Assembly: GCF_014397785.1 (NCBI RefSeq)
Contig: NZ_VZQQ01000004.1
Span: 285,912-349,911 of the forward strand
Direction: 5' to 3'
DNA from: Paraburkholderia podalyriae
GTDB lineage: Bacteria > Pseudomonadota > Gammaproteobacteria > Burkholderiales > Burkholderiaceae
DNA: 64,000 nt
A program made the translations under genes and the position numbers. The notes under the pieces were generated by a model, which saw only the letters and a list, made by a program, of their open reading frames with translations, searched no databases and was not told the origin of the DNA. This document shows positions 35,544 to 44,808 of this stretch, piece by piece. The stretch's first letter is position 1; the number at the start of each line of letters is the position of its first letter.

Positions 35544-38537
35544 CTAGCGGCCTTCGCTGACTTTCGGCGGCCGCGAACGCGTGGCGAGCGCCGTGCTCGC
35601 ATCGCCCTGTATATCCAGACACGCCGGCATGACCCGAGAAGCAACTCTCGCGGTTTCAAGCAGTTGCTGCGCGGCTTTGAAATCTTCGAGATCGAGGCCC
35701 TGGGTCAGCCTCGTGCACGCGGCTTCGACGAGGCGCACGGCATCGGCAGCGCGCCCCTGCGCGCACCACAAGCGGCCGAGAGTCGTCGCGGCGCGCAACT
35801 GCAACGACCGGCTGCCTTGCGCAAGCGATTCCTCCATCGCCGCCGTCAAGCAGGCCTGCGCATCCGTGGCTACCTCACCGCCTGGCGGCGCGCCCGGATC
35901 TCCGAGCAGAAGCAACTCGCCATGCGCGCGCCTCAGTTCGACCACATACCAGTGGTCGCCGCTTTCGTCGCATTGCGCCAACGCGCGCGTCACCGCCGCG
36001 ATTGCCTGATCGCGCCGCCCCGCGCGGCCCAACGCGAGACCGTATCCCACGACGAGCATCGCGCGTTGAGCGCCGTACTCCAATGCGTCGAGTTCGTCCA
36101 ATGCGGCGCGAAAGGCATGCAGACGCTCAGGCCTCACGTCGTCGAGCGAGCGCAGATACTCGTCGAAGCAACGGCCGCATGCCTGCGATACACCGAGGCC
36201 CGTGCGCGCCGCCACGTCGCCCAGCAACGCAATTGCCTCTGCCGCGCGTTCGCGCTTGCCGGACAGCAGCGCAAGCGGGATCTCCGCTTCGACCAGCACA
36301 TAGCAGGTAACGATCGACTGGTCCCGCGCACACGCGCTCGCCATACAAGCTTCCGACAGATCAAGCGCCTCGTCGCGCGAGCCCTGCAACCACAGCAGAC
36401 GCGCGAGCGTGGCGCGCCCCGCAACGCCCTGATCGATGGACTGCCCGAGCGGCAAGCCATGCTGCAGCGTGTCCGTGTGCTGCAGGAACCGTTCGAGCGA
36501 CGCGCGCGCCTGTTGCTGGTCGCCCGCGTAGTGCGACGCGATGCCCAGGAGGCGCGAAGCGAGAATGCCGTTGCTTGCATCGCCGGTCTGCGCTGCGAGC
36601 GACGCGAACCGATGCGCGAACGCAAGCGCATTACGCGCCGCGCCTGACGACTGGCTCGCGTTCCACATACCCCACAACGCGCGCGCTTCGAATGCGTGGT
36701 CGCCGAGCGCGATCGCCAGCGCAAGCACCTCGGCCCAGATCGCGAGCGTTTCGCGGTTCGGTCCATTGACATAGACGAGCGCGGCACCGAGCGCGGCGAG
36801 CAATTGCATTCGGACTCGCAGATGCCGCGTCGAGCCCGAGCCGCCATGCGTTTGCGCAACGCTGGCGAGCGCGCGCCGCGCCCATGCGCAGCATTCGTCC
36901 ACCAGTGAAAGCTCGTACAGCAGCGCGACCACCTTGACCGCCAGCTTTTCTCCGAGCGCGTCGTCGCCCTTCGACGACAGTGCCCAGCCAAGTGCCGCAC
37001 GCGAGTCGTCGAGCCATTCGCGCATGCGCGAATGCCACCGGTCCGCGTCGTTCTCCGCGCAGCGCGCTTCAGCCGACATATGGCGCTCCAGCAAGCCGAT
37101 GAAATAGCGCGCGTGGTTGAGCGTGACGGCGCGCCGCTCGCCGTTGTCGTCGAGCTTTTGCAGCGCGTAGGCGCGCGTGGTTTCGAGCAACCGGTAACTC
37201 GCCCTGCCACGCTCGACGTGCGCGACGACCAGCGACTTTTCGACGAGGCCCGACAGCGCCGCGATCACCTCAGGTTCCTGCAAGCCGTTGTCCGTCACGA
37301 CGCAGATGGCCGCGTCCATCGAAAAGCTGTTGACGAAAATGCCGAGCCTGCGCAGCGTTGCGCGCTCCGCGTCGTCGAGCAGGCCATGGCTCCAGTCGAG
37401 CGTGGCCTTCAACGTCTGATGCCGAGGCAGCGCTGTGCGATTGCCACCCGTCAGCATATTGAAGCGGTCGTCGAGATGATCCGCGAGCGTTTCTATCCCG
37501 AGTATCGCCGCGCGTGCCGCCGCGAGTTCGATCGCAAGCGGTATGCCGTCGAGCCGGCGGCATACAGTGCCGGTCAGATGAATGCTTCGCTCGTCGGGCG
37601 AAAAGCGCGCGTCCATCGCGCGAGCACGCGACAGGAACAACTGCACAGCGCTGCACTGAAGCACGTGCTGGCTTTGATCGTCGTGCGTGGGAACGTCGAG
37701 CGAGGCGACCCAATATAGATGCTCTTCGGCGACGCGCAGCGGCTCACGGCTCGTTGCGAGAACGCGTACGCCAGGGCCTGCATTCAGCAGCGCCTCGGCG
37801 AGCTGCGCAGCCGGGCCGAGCACATGCTCGCAGTTGTCGAGCACGCACAGCACGCGCCGTTCGCCCCACTCCCTGCTGACCCGCGTAAGCGTGAGCGGAC
37901 CGCTCGCCTTGCTCACGCCGACGCTCGCGGCGAACATCGCAAGCACGCTGTTTGCATCCGACGTGGACGCGAGCGAGATCAGATAGACGCCGTCCGGATA
38001 ATGGTCGAGCAGAGCGCGCGCGACTTCGACCGCAAGGCGCGTTTTGCCGATGCCGCCCGCGCCGAGCAGCGTGACATGCCGCGCCGACGCGAGCGTGAGC
38101 GCGACGTCGCACAGCGCCCCGTCGCGGCCGATCAGCGGCGAGAAACTCGCGGGCAGATTGTGCGGCACCTGCCCTGCGGGACGAAGCTGCCGGTGATCGG
38201 CCGCGCGAGGATCGGGTTGGTTCGCGCCGTTCGCGGGCAGCACCGGCGACTGTCTTGCGACGAGCCTGTAGCCTCTGCCCGACACGGTCTGTATGAGCCC
38301 GCGGCTTTCGCCGAGCGCCTTGCGCAGCGCGGACATATGAACCTGAAGATTGTTCTCTTCGACGATGGTGTCGGGCCACACCTCCTTCAACATGTCGTTC
38401 TTCGACACGAGCTCGCCCTTTGCGGCGATCAGCACGGCGAGCATGTCGAACGCACGGCTGCCGATGCGCACGGGTTGTCCGTCGAGAAGCAGTTCGCGAC
38501 TGGCGAGGTCCACTTGAAAAGAGCCGATGCGAATCAT
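35544..38537 (-). CDS. Winged-helix / NB-ARC ATPase transcriptional regulator (997 aa)
   Basis: An OmpR/CadC-type DNA-binding domain (about 1-98: VRIGSRAFDMLAVLIAAKGELVSKNDML...NNLQVHMSALRKALG...SGRGYRLVA) is followed by a STAND/NB-ARC ATPase with Walker A GAGGIGKT (159-166), CVLDNCEH as the Walker B region, and ATSREPL. A winged helix comes next (YRLLETTRAYALQKL), then about 450 residues of TPR-like helices. The start is the ATG at 38537; the preceding in-frame TTG is not needed. Such proteins are ATP-switched activators (MalT/AfsR logic) sensing an unknown inducer. It is paralogous to the shorter protein at 44809-46383 and to the fragment at 22449-22600. Confidence 0.88.
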   Translation of the reverse strand: MIRIGSFQVDLASRELLLDGQPVRIGSRAFDMLAVLIAAKGELVSKNDMLKEVWPDTIVEENNLQVHMSALRKALGESRGLIQTVSGRGYRLVARQSPVLPANGANQPDPRAADHRQLRPAGQVPHNLPASFSPLIGRDGALCDVALTLASARHVTLLGAGGIGKTRLAVEVARALLDHYPDGVYLISLASTSDANSVLAMFAASVGVSKASGPLTLTRVSREWGERRVLCVLDNCEHVLGPAAQLAEALLNAGPGVRVLATSREPLRVAEEHLYWVASLDVPTHDDQSQHVLQCSAVQLFLSRARAMDARFSPDERSIHLTGTVCRRLDGIPLAIELAAARAAILGIETLADHLDDRFNMLTGGNRTALPRHQTLKATLDWSHGLLDDAERATLRRLGIFVNSFSMDAAICVVTDNGLQEPEVIAALSGLVEKSLVVAHVERGRASYRLLETTRAYALQKLDDNGERRAVTLNHARYFIGLLERHMSAEARCAENDADRWHSRMREWLDDSRAALGWALSSKGDDALGEKLAVKVVALLYELSLVDECCAWARRALASVAQTHGGSGSTRHLRVRMQLLAALGAALVYVNGPNRETLAIWAEVLALAIALGDHAFEARALWGMWNASQSSGAARNALAFAHRFASLAAQTGDASNGILASRLLGIASHYAGDQQQARASLERFLQHTDTLQHGLPLGQSIDQGVAGRATLARLLWLQGSRDEALDLSEACMASACARDQSIVTCYVLVEAEIPLALLSGKRERAAEAIALLGDVAARTGLGVSQACGRCFDEYLRSLDDVRPERLHAFRAALDELDALEYGAQRAMLVVGYGLALGRAGRRDQAIAAVTRALAQCDESGDHWYVVELRRAHGELLLLGDPGAPPGGEVATDAQACLTAAMEESLAQGSRSLQLRAATTLGRLWCAQGRAADAVRLVEAACTRLTQGLDLEDFKAAQQLLETARVASRVMPACLDIQGDASTALATRSRPPKVSEGR

Positions 38538-38650
38538 GAGGCGGTATCCAGGACGCAACCAGTGGAGAAGCGGCCGGCCAACAACCGCCCGGCGATGAGT
38601 CCCCGAAGTCTAGACTAACCGCAACTTCGCATGCGCGGAAAAAACTGAAC

Positions 38651-39166
38651 CTATCGTTCAAAATTTTTGTATTGAACGAGTGGATGCTGCAAGTCGACTG
38701 CCGACGCCAGAATCATCGCGGCCGCGTTGACCGGCACCGCGCTGCGCACCCTCGGTTTGTAGATCAGATCGTTACGGCGGATCGTCGCCCCGCTCACCGC
38801 GCAGCGTCCCTTCAGTCTCGCGCGGCAACTGATCCACACCTGGTCCGCATAACGGCATAGCGTGGCGTCCTGCCAGAGGACCGCGATCGACGTCTCCGAC
38901 AGACGCTCGATCACCTCCACCTGCCGGTGCCGTGACGGTCCACTGGCGGCCTCGCGCATGAGCGGCGCCGCAAGATAGGCTTCGCCTTCCGCTTCGCCGC
39001 GATAGCCGGCAAGAAGGCGCTTGATCACGTGACCCCATACCGGCGCGGGGCTTTCGTCGTGCATGGCCGCGTGATCGTCATGCGTTGCGCGGCAAGCTTC
39101 ATGATGCACGTCCGCTTCGTGCCTGGCTGCATTCGTGCATTGCTTGGCGGGGGATTCGATGTGCAT
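38651..39166 (-). CDS. DUF3331 domain protein
   Basis: A 171-residue protein. The ATG at 39166 with GAGGAGAATCACG upstream is chosen. The His-rich N-terminus (HEADVHHEACRATHDDHAAMHD) precedes the DUF3331 core VLWQDATLCRYADQVWISCRARLKGRCAVSGATIRRNDLIYKPR (about 106-150), whose paired cysteines and basic stretch suggest a small zinc or nucleic-acid-binding fold. DUF3331 proteins are common in Burkholderia relatives and have no known role. It ends 113 bp before the NB-ARC regulator gene, in the same direction. Confidence 0.85.
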   Translation of the reverse strand: MHIESPAKQCTNAARHEADVHHEACRATHDDHAAMHDESPAPVWGHVIKRLLAGYRGEAEGEAYLAAPLMREAASGPSRHRQVEVIERLSETSIAVLWQDATLCRYADQVWISCRARLKGRCAVSGATIRRNDLIYKPRVRSAVPVNAAAMILASAVDLQHPLVQYKNFER

Positions 39167-39238
39167 CGTGATTCTCCTCGAGTGTTGGCTCAGCGCCCGT
39201 GACAAACGCCGCGAGCGGCGTCGCTCGACAACGCTGCG

Positions 39239-40230
39239 TCACTGACCGGGCGCTGCTTCGTAATTGACCGGCACCCAATCATAAGTGTTGCGGTTCTTCC
39301 TGATATGTCCGAGGCCCGGAAACGCGATATGCGCGGCGCCGATCAGATAACGCCGGCTCGCGGCGAGCTCGAGCGCGCTGCGGCGCGAACGTTGGGCCGC
39401 GGCGGCATCGGTGTCGTATTCGACCGATGCTGTCGGGTTCTGCAACTGGATCGCGGCCACATGCACGATGTCGCCCCACACGAGCAGATGATTCGCGCCG
39501 CTCTCCACCAGATAGCCGGTGTGGCCAGGCGTGTGCCCGGGCAGCGCGACGGCGCGGATGCCTGGGTCCAGTTCGACATCGCCATTGAACGGCTTGAAGC
39601 GGCCCGACGCGAGATACGGGGCGACGCTCTCACTCACGGCATCGAAGAAAGTGCTGAGAAAAGCCGGTGCTTTGGACTTGTTGGCCGGGCTCGGCCAGTA
39701 GTTGGCGTCCGTCTCGTTCACTCGCACGACTGCATTGGGAAAGGCCATTGCTCCGCTCACGACGATGCCGCCCAAGTGATCCTTGTGCAGATGCGTAAGC
39801 AGTATCTCGTCGATCTGTTCCGCCGATAGCCGGCTGCCCGCAGATTGGCGAGCAGCTTGCCGCAGCAATCGCCGTACAACACGCCCGCGCCGGTGTCGAT
39901 CAGGATCAGCTTCGAGCCCGTGTTGATCAGAAACGCGTTGATCGAGCCTTGCACCGGCGCCTGCAGGAAATCCCGCTCCAGGTCGCGCGCGATCTCGGCC
40001 TTCGGAACATCTTCGATCACGGTGTCGATTGGAAACGGATGCGTGCCGTCGAGCAGCGCGGTCACTTCGAAGCTGCCGAGCATGATCCGGTAAAAGCCTG
40101 GCCCCTGACTCTTCACCTGTGGCGCGGCGCCTGACGCTACGCCGCTCCACAGACTCATGACTACGCTCATTAGAAGCAGGCAGCAGGCGGCCGCACGCGG
40201 GGTTCCGCTACGTTGAATCGACTTCATCAT
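39239..40230 (-). pseudogene. Exported metallo-beta-lactamase-fold hydrolase, single frameshift
   Basis: The ATG at 40230 (GGAGCAG upstream, nine bases after the flavoprotein stop) opens a signal peptide and the first MBL strands (GFYRIMLGSFEVTALLDGTHPF...FLINTGSKLILIDTGAG). After LLANLRAAGYR the frame runs to an early stop. The correct continuation LSAEQIDEILLTHLHKDHLGG, with the zinc motif HLHKDH, lies in another frame and runs to 39239 through PGHTPGH and the later His ligands. One extra copy of CGGCTAT at 39826-39832 would restore the frame exactly, so a 7-bp repeat contraction is likely. It resembles quorum-quenching lactonase-like or periplasmic MBL hydrolases. Confidence 0.85.
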
Positions 40231-40238
40231 CTGCTCCG

Positions 40239-41966
40239 TCAAGGGTTGGCCGCGTCCTTCGTCAACAGGCTCAAGAACGCATGAATCTGCGCGACGACCG
40301 CCGCGCCGTCGCCTACCGCGGCGGCCACGCGTTTTGCGGATTCGGAGCGCACGTCGCCGACCGCGAACATGCCCGGCACGCTGGTCTCGAGCGGATAATG
40401 CGTGCTGGCCGCCGACGCACCGTGCCCGCTTCTCGCCACACCGGTCACGAGAAAGCCCCGATTGTCGAGCTCGACGCCGCTTGCCGCGAGCCAATCGGTT
40501 TTCGGCTCCGCGCCGATGAAGAGAAAGAGATGCCGCGAGGCCACTACTTCCTCCTCACCGCTCGTTTCATGACGCACATGCAGATGCGTGAGCCCCGCTT
40601 CGTCGCCTTCCAGCGCACTCAGCGTGCAGTCCGTGCACAGCGAGACATTTGGCAGCGAGTCGATGCGATCGATCAGATACTTCGACATGCTCGCGTTGAG
40701 GTTCTGGCCGCGAATCAGCATGCGGATGCTGCGCGCGAAGTTCGCGAGAAAAACCACGGCCTGGCCCGCCGAGTTGCCGCCGCCCATCAGCACGATGTCC
40801 TGGCCTTTGACGAGCTTCGCTTCGATCGTCGACGCCCAGTAATAGGTGCCGCGCCCCTCGAAACGCTCAAACCCGGGCACTGTCGGCTTGCGATATGCGG
40901 CGCCGCTCGCAACCACGACCGTGCGCGCGCTGATGCGCTGGCCGTCGACGAGCGTCAGCACGAACATGTCGTCCTGCCGCCTCACTTCGGTGACCTTGCC
41001 AGGAATCGCGAGATGCGCGCCGAACTTCAGCGCCTGCTGGAACGCGCGCGCGGCGAGCGCCTGCCCGGAGATGCCGGTGGGAAAGCCCAGATAGTTTTCA
41101 ATGCGCGAGCTCGCGCCGGCCTGTCCGCCAGGCGCGCGCTGATCGAACACGGCAACCGAAAGTCCCTCGGTCGCCGCATAGACCGACGCCGCCAGGCCGG
41201 CCGGCCCCGCGCCGACGATCGCGACGTCGTACCTATGCGACTGCTCGAAGGTCGGCACGAGTCCGAGGCACGACGCGAGTTGCGCCTCGTCCGGTGCGCG
41301 CAGCACATGGCCGTTGGGGCAGAACACCAGCGGAAAGTCGCCGGGGCCGGTCGTCATGCCGCCGAGCAAAGTTACGGCTTCAGGATCGGAACGCGCGTCG
41401 ATCACGGTCGCCGGATACGCATTTCGGCGCAGGAAGCCTTGCAGGCCGACGAGGCGCGCATCGTCGCCATTGCCGACGATGATCGGCCCGAGCCCCTGCT
41501 CGATCAGTCCGAGCCGGCGCAGAATCAGCGCGCGCATGATGTGCTCGCCGAGTTGCGCATCCGCGACGATCAGCGCTCGCAGGCGCTCGGGCTCGATCAC
41601 CAGCGTCTCGACATCGGTCAGAGCGAGGCCGTCGATCAGCGCGGGCTTGCCGGAAAGTTGCGCCATCTCCGCCATGAAATGGCCGTCGTCATGTTCGGTC
41701 ACGAGGGTGGAGCGGCCGAAGCTGTCGCGCGAAAAGATCCGCACGCGCCCATGCAGCAGCACGAAGAGGCCGAGCGCGACCTGCCCGGTCTCGAAGATCA
41801 GCTCGCCCGCCTTGAAGTTCATCGGCCGCGCGAAGCGGCGCACGCTTTCAATCTCCGCAGGCGACAGACGCGGGAACATCTGATGTTGCCGGTATTCGAG
41901 CGACGAATATGGGAACTCCAGCTCGGACGCTTGCGCCACATCGGGCGATAAACCGGAAGTGCTCAT
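40239..41966 (-). CDS. Cyclic-nucleotide-binding, thioredoxin-reductase-like flavoprotein
   Basis: A 575-residue fusion from the ATG at 41966. Residues about 30-150 form a cNMP-binding domain (FKAGELIFETGQVALGLFVLLHGRVRIF). A thioredoxin-like spacer follows (about 165-245), then an FAD/NAD(P) domain with YDVAIVGAGPAGLAASVYAA, the second dinucleotide motif IVLMGGGNSAGQAV and GMFAVGDVRSESAKRVAAAVGDGA. In thioredoxin reductase, CxxC sits just before the second motif; here that place reads YYWASTIEAK with no cysteines, so disulfide exchange through that site is excluded. It would be a soluble flavin oxidoreductase controlled by cAMP or a similar ligand. The broken MBL gene follows in the same unit. 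Confidence 0.9.
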   Translation of the reverse strand: MSTSGLSPDVAQASELEFPYSSLEYRQHQMFPRLSPAEIESVRRFARPMNFKAGELIFETGQVALGLFVLLHGRVRIFSRDSFGRSTLVTEHDDGHFMAEMAQLSGKPALIDGLALTDVETLVIEPERLRALIVADAQLGEHIMRALILRRLGLIEQGLGPIIVGNGDDARLVGLQGFLRRNAYPATVIDARSDPEAVTLLGGMTTGPGDFPLVFCPNGHVLRAPDEAQLASCLGLVPTFEQSHRYDVAIVGAGPAGLAASVYAATEGLSVAVFDQRAPGGQAGASSRIENYLGFPTGISGQALAARAFQQALKFGAHLAIPGKVTEVRRQDDMFVLTLVDGQRISARTVVVASGAAYRKPTVPGFERFEGRGTYYWASTIEAKLVKGQDIVLMGGGNSAGQAVVFLANFARSIRMLIRGQNLNASMSKYLIDRIDSLPNVSLCTDCTLSALEGDEAGLTHLHVRHETSGEEEVVASRHLFLFIGAEPKTDWLAASGVELDNRGFLVTGVARSGHGASAASTHYPLETSVPGMFAVGDVRSESAKRVAAAVGDGAAVVAQIHAFLSLLTKDAANP

Positions 41967-42016
41967 AACGATGACCTTTGTTGTCGTGACCGCCTCAATC
42001 GGCGCTATATCAGCCG

Positions 42017-42469
42017 CTACCACCCACTAGCACGCGCTACCACCCGAACTTCAATTCCGCGCCGACATAGTCGGCATTGCGCGCGCCCAGTTCGCGCAGC
42101 GACGGTCCTACCTGGAAATGCACGGCTTCGAGCGCCGCCGCGAGATTGGCGGTGACTGCCCAGTCGGCGCGCAATTGCGTATAGAAGCCTGTCCAGCGTC
42201 CGCCGCGTCCCGCCGTGCCCGGCAGGACCGCCGAGCCTTGCTGATAGACGGCGTCGGCGGTGGTCTCGCGCCATTGCAGGCCGACGCCCGCGAGCAGCGA
42301 GAGCTTGCTCGTAGGCTTGACGATCATGGACGGGTATCGCGCGTTCGCCGAGCACCATGCCGAGCAGGCCGGAGCGCGCGATCAGCGGCGGCGCCGGCGA
42401 CTGCACCTTGAGCAGCCAGTACAGAAGTCCGACGCCGAAGCCGACTCCCAATGAAATGATGTAGCCCAT
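42017..42469 (-). pseudogene. XapX gene fused by deletion to another gene
   Basis: AAGGAGATTGAC precedes the ATG at 42469. The first 46 residues (MGYIISLGVGFGVGLLYWLL, then VQSPAPPLIARSGLLGMVLGERAIP) are a good XapX protein. From codon 47 (about 42330) the sequence belongs to an alginate-export gene read out of frame, giving a meaningless 100-residue tail. The XapX helices could still be made, so partial function is possible. Confidence 0.8.
42037..42327 (-). pseudogene. Alginate-export family protein, C-terminal fragment
   Basis: 96 codons closely matching the end of the outer-membrane protein at 22637-24151: LSLLAGVGLQWRETTADAVYQQ, then GRWTGFYTQLRADW and VHFQVGPSLRE, ending VGAELKFGW. It has no signal peptide and no start of its own; its 5' part was removed when XapX was joined to it. 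Confidence 0.88.
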
Positions 42470-42492
42470 GTCAATCTCCTTTTGAGGCCGGA

Positions 42493-43134
42493 TCAGTTCG
42501 GCCAGTCCGAACCGAGCACCAACCCGCAAAAATTCAGACGCCGGTAATTCGGATCCCATCGGTCGAGCACGTCGGCGTTGACGGTGCCGAACGTCGTTTG
42601 CGGACGATGCTCCATGCCGCGCGCGTATTCCTCGAGAATCCGCTTCTTGAAACCCACTTCGCGCGGACACGCCTGCACGATTTCGTCGCGCTCCTGTGCG
42701 GCGTATTCGTTGTAGCGCGCGCCGCGCACGTCCATCTGCACGCCCGCCGCGAGCAACGCGACGAGCGGCGCAAGATGCTCGGGAATGCCCGGCGTCGTAT
42801 GCAATGCAATCGCCATCCAGACCTCGTCGGTCGCGCTTGCCGCCGCCTGATGCTCGCGCATGAAATCGCGCGCGGCGTTCGCACTGTCGACTTCATAGCG
42901 GCACGACGAACGCCGATGCGCGGTGTTCAGGCCCACGTTATGAAACATCGCTCCCACATAAAGCAGTTCCATGTCGAAAACCACGTTCTCGCGATAGCCG
43001 GTCAGCGCGCCGAACAGAAACGCCCGTTGCGCGTGATGGAACATCAGCGTGCACTCCGTCGCGCGAATTCGCTCGGTTGCCCCACGGGCCATCGCACTGT
43101 CGGGCATGCGGATGCCCGCAATGGTTTTCTTCAT
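42493..43134 (-). CDS. HD-domain protein with altered HD motif
   Basis: A 213-residue phosphohydrolase-fold protein with a very strong ribosome site (GGAGGAGGTGAC). It resembles the cyanamide-hydratase-like HD group: His33/His34 in MFHHAQRAFLFG, ELLYVGAMFHNVGL, and His112 in ALHTTPGIPEH. The eponymous His-Asp pair reads His65-Asn66, so one metal ligand is changed; activity may be altered or lost. It ends 23 bp before the XapX fusion start, in the same direction, so it leads that unit. Confidence 0.82.
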   Translation of the reverse strand: MKKTIAGIRMPDSAMARGATERIRATECTLMFHHAQRAFLFGALTGYRENVVFDMELLYVGAMFHNVGLNTAHRRSSCRYEVDSANAARDFMREHQAAASATDEVWMAIALHTTPGIPEHLAPLVALLAAGVQMDVRGARYNEYAAQERDEIVQACPREVGFKKRILEEYARGMEHRPQTTFGTVNADVLDRWDPNYRRLNFCGLVLGSDWPN

Positions 43135-43365
43135 GTCACCTCCTCCATATGGCGCATCGCCAGCGATGCGCGCGGGCCTCGTCGCCAGTGGGCCCTTAAT
43201 CCCGCACGATGCCTACGAACGCGCGAATTCCAGCAGGTCCTGGTTCGGTCGGTCCTTCTGCGAGGCCGTCGCTCGATGACAACCAGCGTAACGATTGCCG
43301 TCGATTAAAGCCTTGGCGGAACCTTAAAAAGCCTTAAGCGAAAGCGGCATTTGAGCTGCCCGCAC

Positions 43366-44141
43366 TCACAGCGCGAGTTCGTGAAAGCGCCGCACGCCGT
43401 CGCGGATCCATTGCAGCAAGCCGCCGCTTCCTTCGTCGGCGGTCGCGGATGTCGCAAGCAGCATCTTTTCGCTTTCGTGATGGACGGAGAGCGGCCGGCA
43501 CATTTCACGCGCGACTTCGGGGCCCCGCGCGAGGATCGGCGTGAGCGCGCTTTTGTCGAGCCGGAACACCGTGGCGCGCGTGAGCGCGCGCACGACCACG
43601 CCGGTTCTCACGCCGGCGAGTATTCCCGACTGGCCAACGGAGTCGCCTGGCGCGAGTCTGCGCAATTCGGCCTCCCTGCCGTCTTTCGGCACGACGACTT
43701 TGGCAACGCCGCGCGCGAGAATGTGCAACTCGTGCCCGCCTTCGTCGGCGGCGGTATAGATGGTGTCGTCACCATCGAACTCGTGCAGCGTTAGTTGGCC
43801 GGCGAGCTCGGCGATTTCCGCGTCGTCAAGCGTCTGGAAGATCAGCACGTTGCGCAAGAGCCGCTGCCTCTCGTCCGTCAACTCCCCGTCGGCTCCGCTA
43901 CCGACGACGGCCGCAAGATCACCCCGCGTGACAGCAGATGCCCGTGCGCAAGGTCGTACAGATCGTTGCGCACGCCGATCTTTTTGCTCCACGCGTCGAC
44001 GTAGCAGACGATCTCGTACTCGATTGCGTCGTTGGTCGCGCGCTTCACGCTGACGAGCGGCTTCGGCTCGGCAAGCACCTCGGGCGAACTGGCGGCCGCG
44101 TGCATCAGCGCCTGCTGGCTGAGTCTTGATGCGCCGTTCAA
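43366..44141 (-). pseudogene. Mechanosensitive channel (MscS)/cNMP-binding gene, 5'-truncated and frameshifted
   Basis: One frame (44141-43878) encodes the cytoplasmic end of an MscS-type channel (ALMHAAASSPEVLAEPKPLVSV, then GVRNDLYDLAHGHLLSRGVILRP). The next frame (to 43366) encodes a cNMP-binding domain (RQRLLRNVLIFQTLDDAEIAELA...DTIYTAADEGGHELHILARGVAKVVV...GDSVGQSGILAG). The frames switch near 43890. The transmembrane helices are missing: an unrelated Gfo/Idh fragment begins at about 44136. Intact relatives of about 480 residues join these two domains in this order. Confidence 0.82.
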
Positions 44142-44346
44142 TCCCGGCGTCTATGCTCCCGCGCACGTCCATCATCGCTCCGACGAGACGGGTGAAGTGC
44201 AGACCACGCGTTTTGGCGATGTCGATCAATACGTGGCGATGGTGGAGGATTTTGCAGATACCGTACTCCGACTGGAATACGGTTTGGCTTTTCCGCTTGA
44301 GAGTTCGCTAGGCAATCAACGTGCCATCGATCAGATTCTTGCGTGA
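44136..44346 (+). pseudogene. Gfo/Idh/MocA-type oxidoreductase, C-terminal fragment
   Basis: The plus-strand frame reads APFNPGVYAPAHVHH, then FGDVDQYVAMVEDFADTVL and SLGNQRAIDQILA before a stop. It matches the usual end of Gfo/Idh/MocA dehydrogenases (DQY..M.EDFADAV...S..N.RVIDA). The dinucleotide-binding half is absent; the fragment abuts the channel relic on the opposite strand. Confidence 0.65.
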
Positions 44347-44389
44347 CTGGCTCTGACGATACGCCGTAGGTCATCGTTGAGGGTCAAGC

Positions 44390-44581
44390 CTCGAGATTGA
44401 GCGCGAACGTGAGCGGCTCGCACTGGTGCGCCTGCAGATCCGCACACTCGAAGTGCAGCAGGTCCAGCAGGTACGCAGCGGCGCACATCCCGGTATGGCG
44501 TTGCTGGCACAGCTCGCGGGCATCGGTACAGGCGGCGCATGGACCCTAGTCAGGGAACTGCACATGTGGTTCCACGATTGA
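44390..44581 (+). pseudogene. IS110-family transposase fragment
   Basis: 64 codons reading LEIERERERLALVRLQIRTLE, then HPGMALLAQLAGIGTGGAWTLVRELHMWF and a stop. This is the helical segment and the start of the C-terminal (Transposase_20) domain of IS110 elements. Start, catalytic DEDD part and ends are missing. The next 227 bp to 44808 hold nothing recognisable. Confidence 0.78.
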
Positions 44582-44808
44582 GTAGCCGGTTGCGCGGCAT
44601 CAAACCGCCCGCCACGCTCGACCTGCACGCGATGAGCAAGGCGGCTGTTTTACGGTTCTAAGACGAGATCATGTCGATCGATATCAACTCAAAAAAGCAC
44701 CGCTCAGACGGTCGCTCCCGGACACCGCACTGTCTGCGCTCCCTAGTCGTATAAGACTGCATTCGAAGTCAAGCACTCAGACAAGCGGGAGCAGCTCGCC
44801 CCACATAT

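Noticed and set aside
40281..41951. 556-codon plus-strand frame
   Set aside because: Shadow of the cNMP-binding flavoprotein gene.
44142..44229. Longer N-terminus for the cNMP-binding frame (start at 44229)
   Set aside because: That frame has no MscS or cNMP similarity before about 43915; the channel segment is in the other frame and the DNA beyond 44136 belongs to an unrelated fragment.
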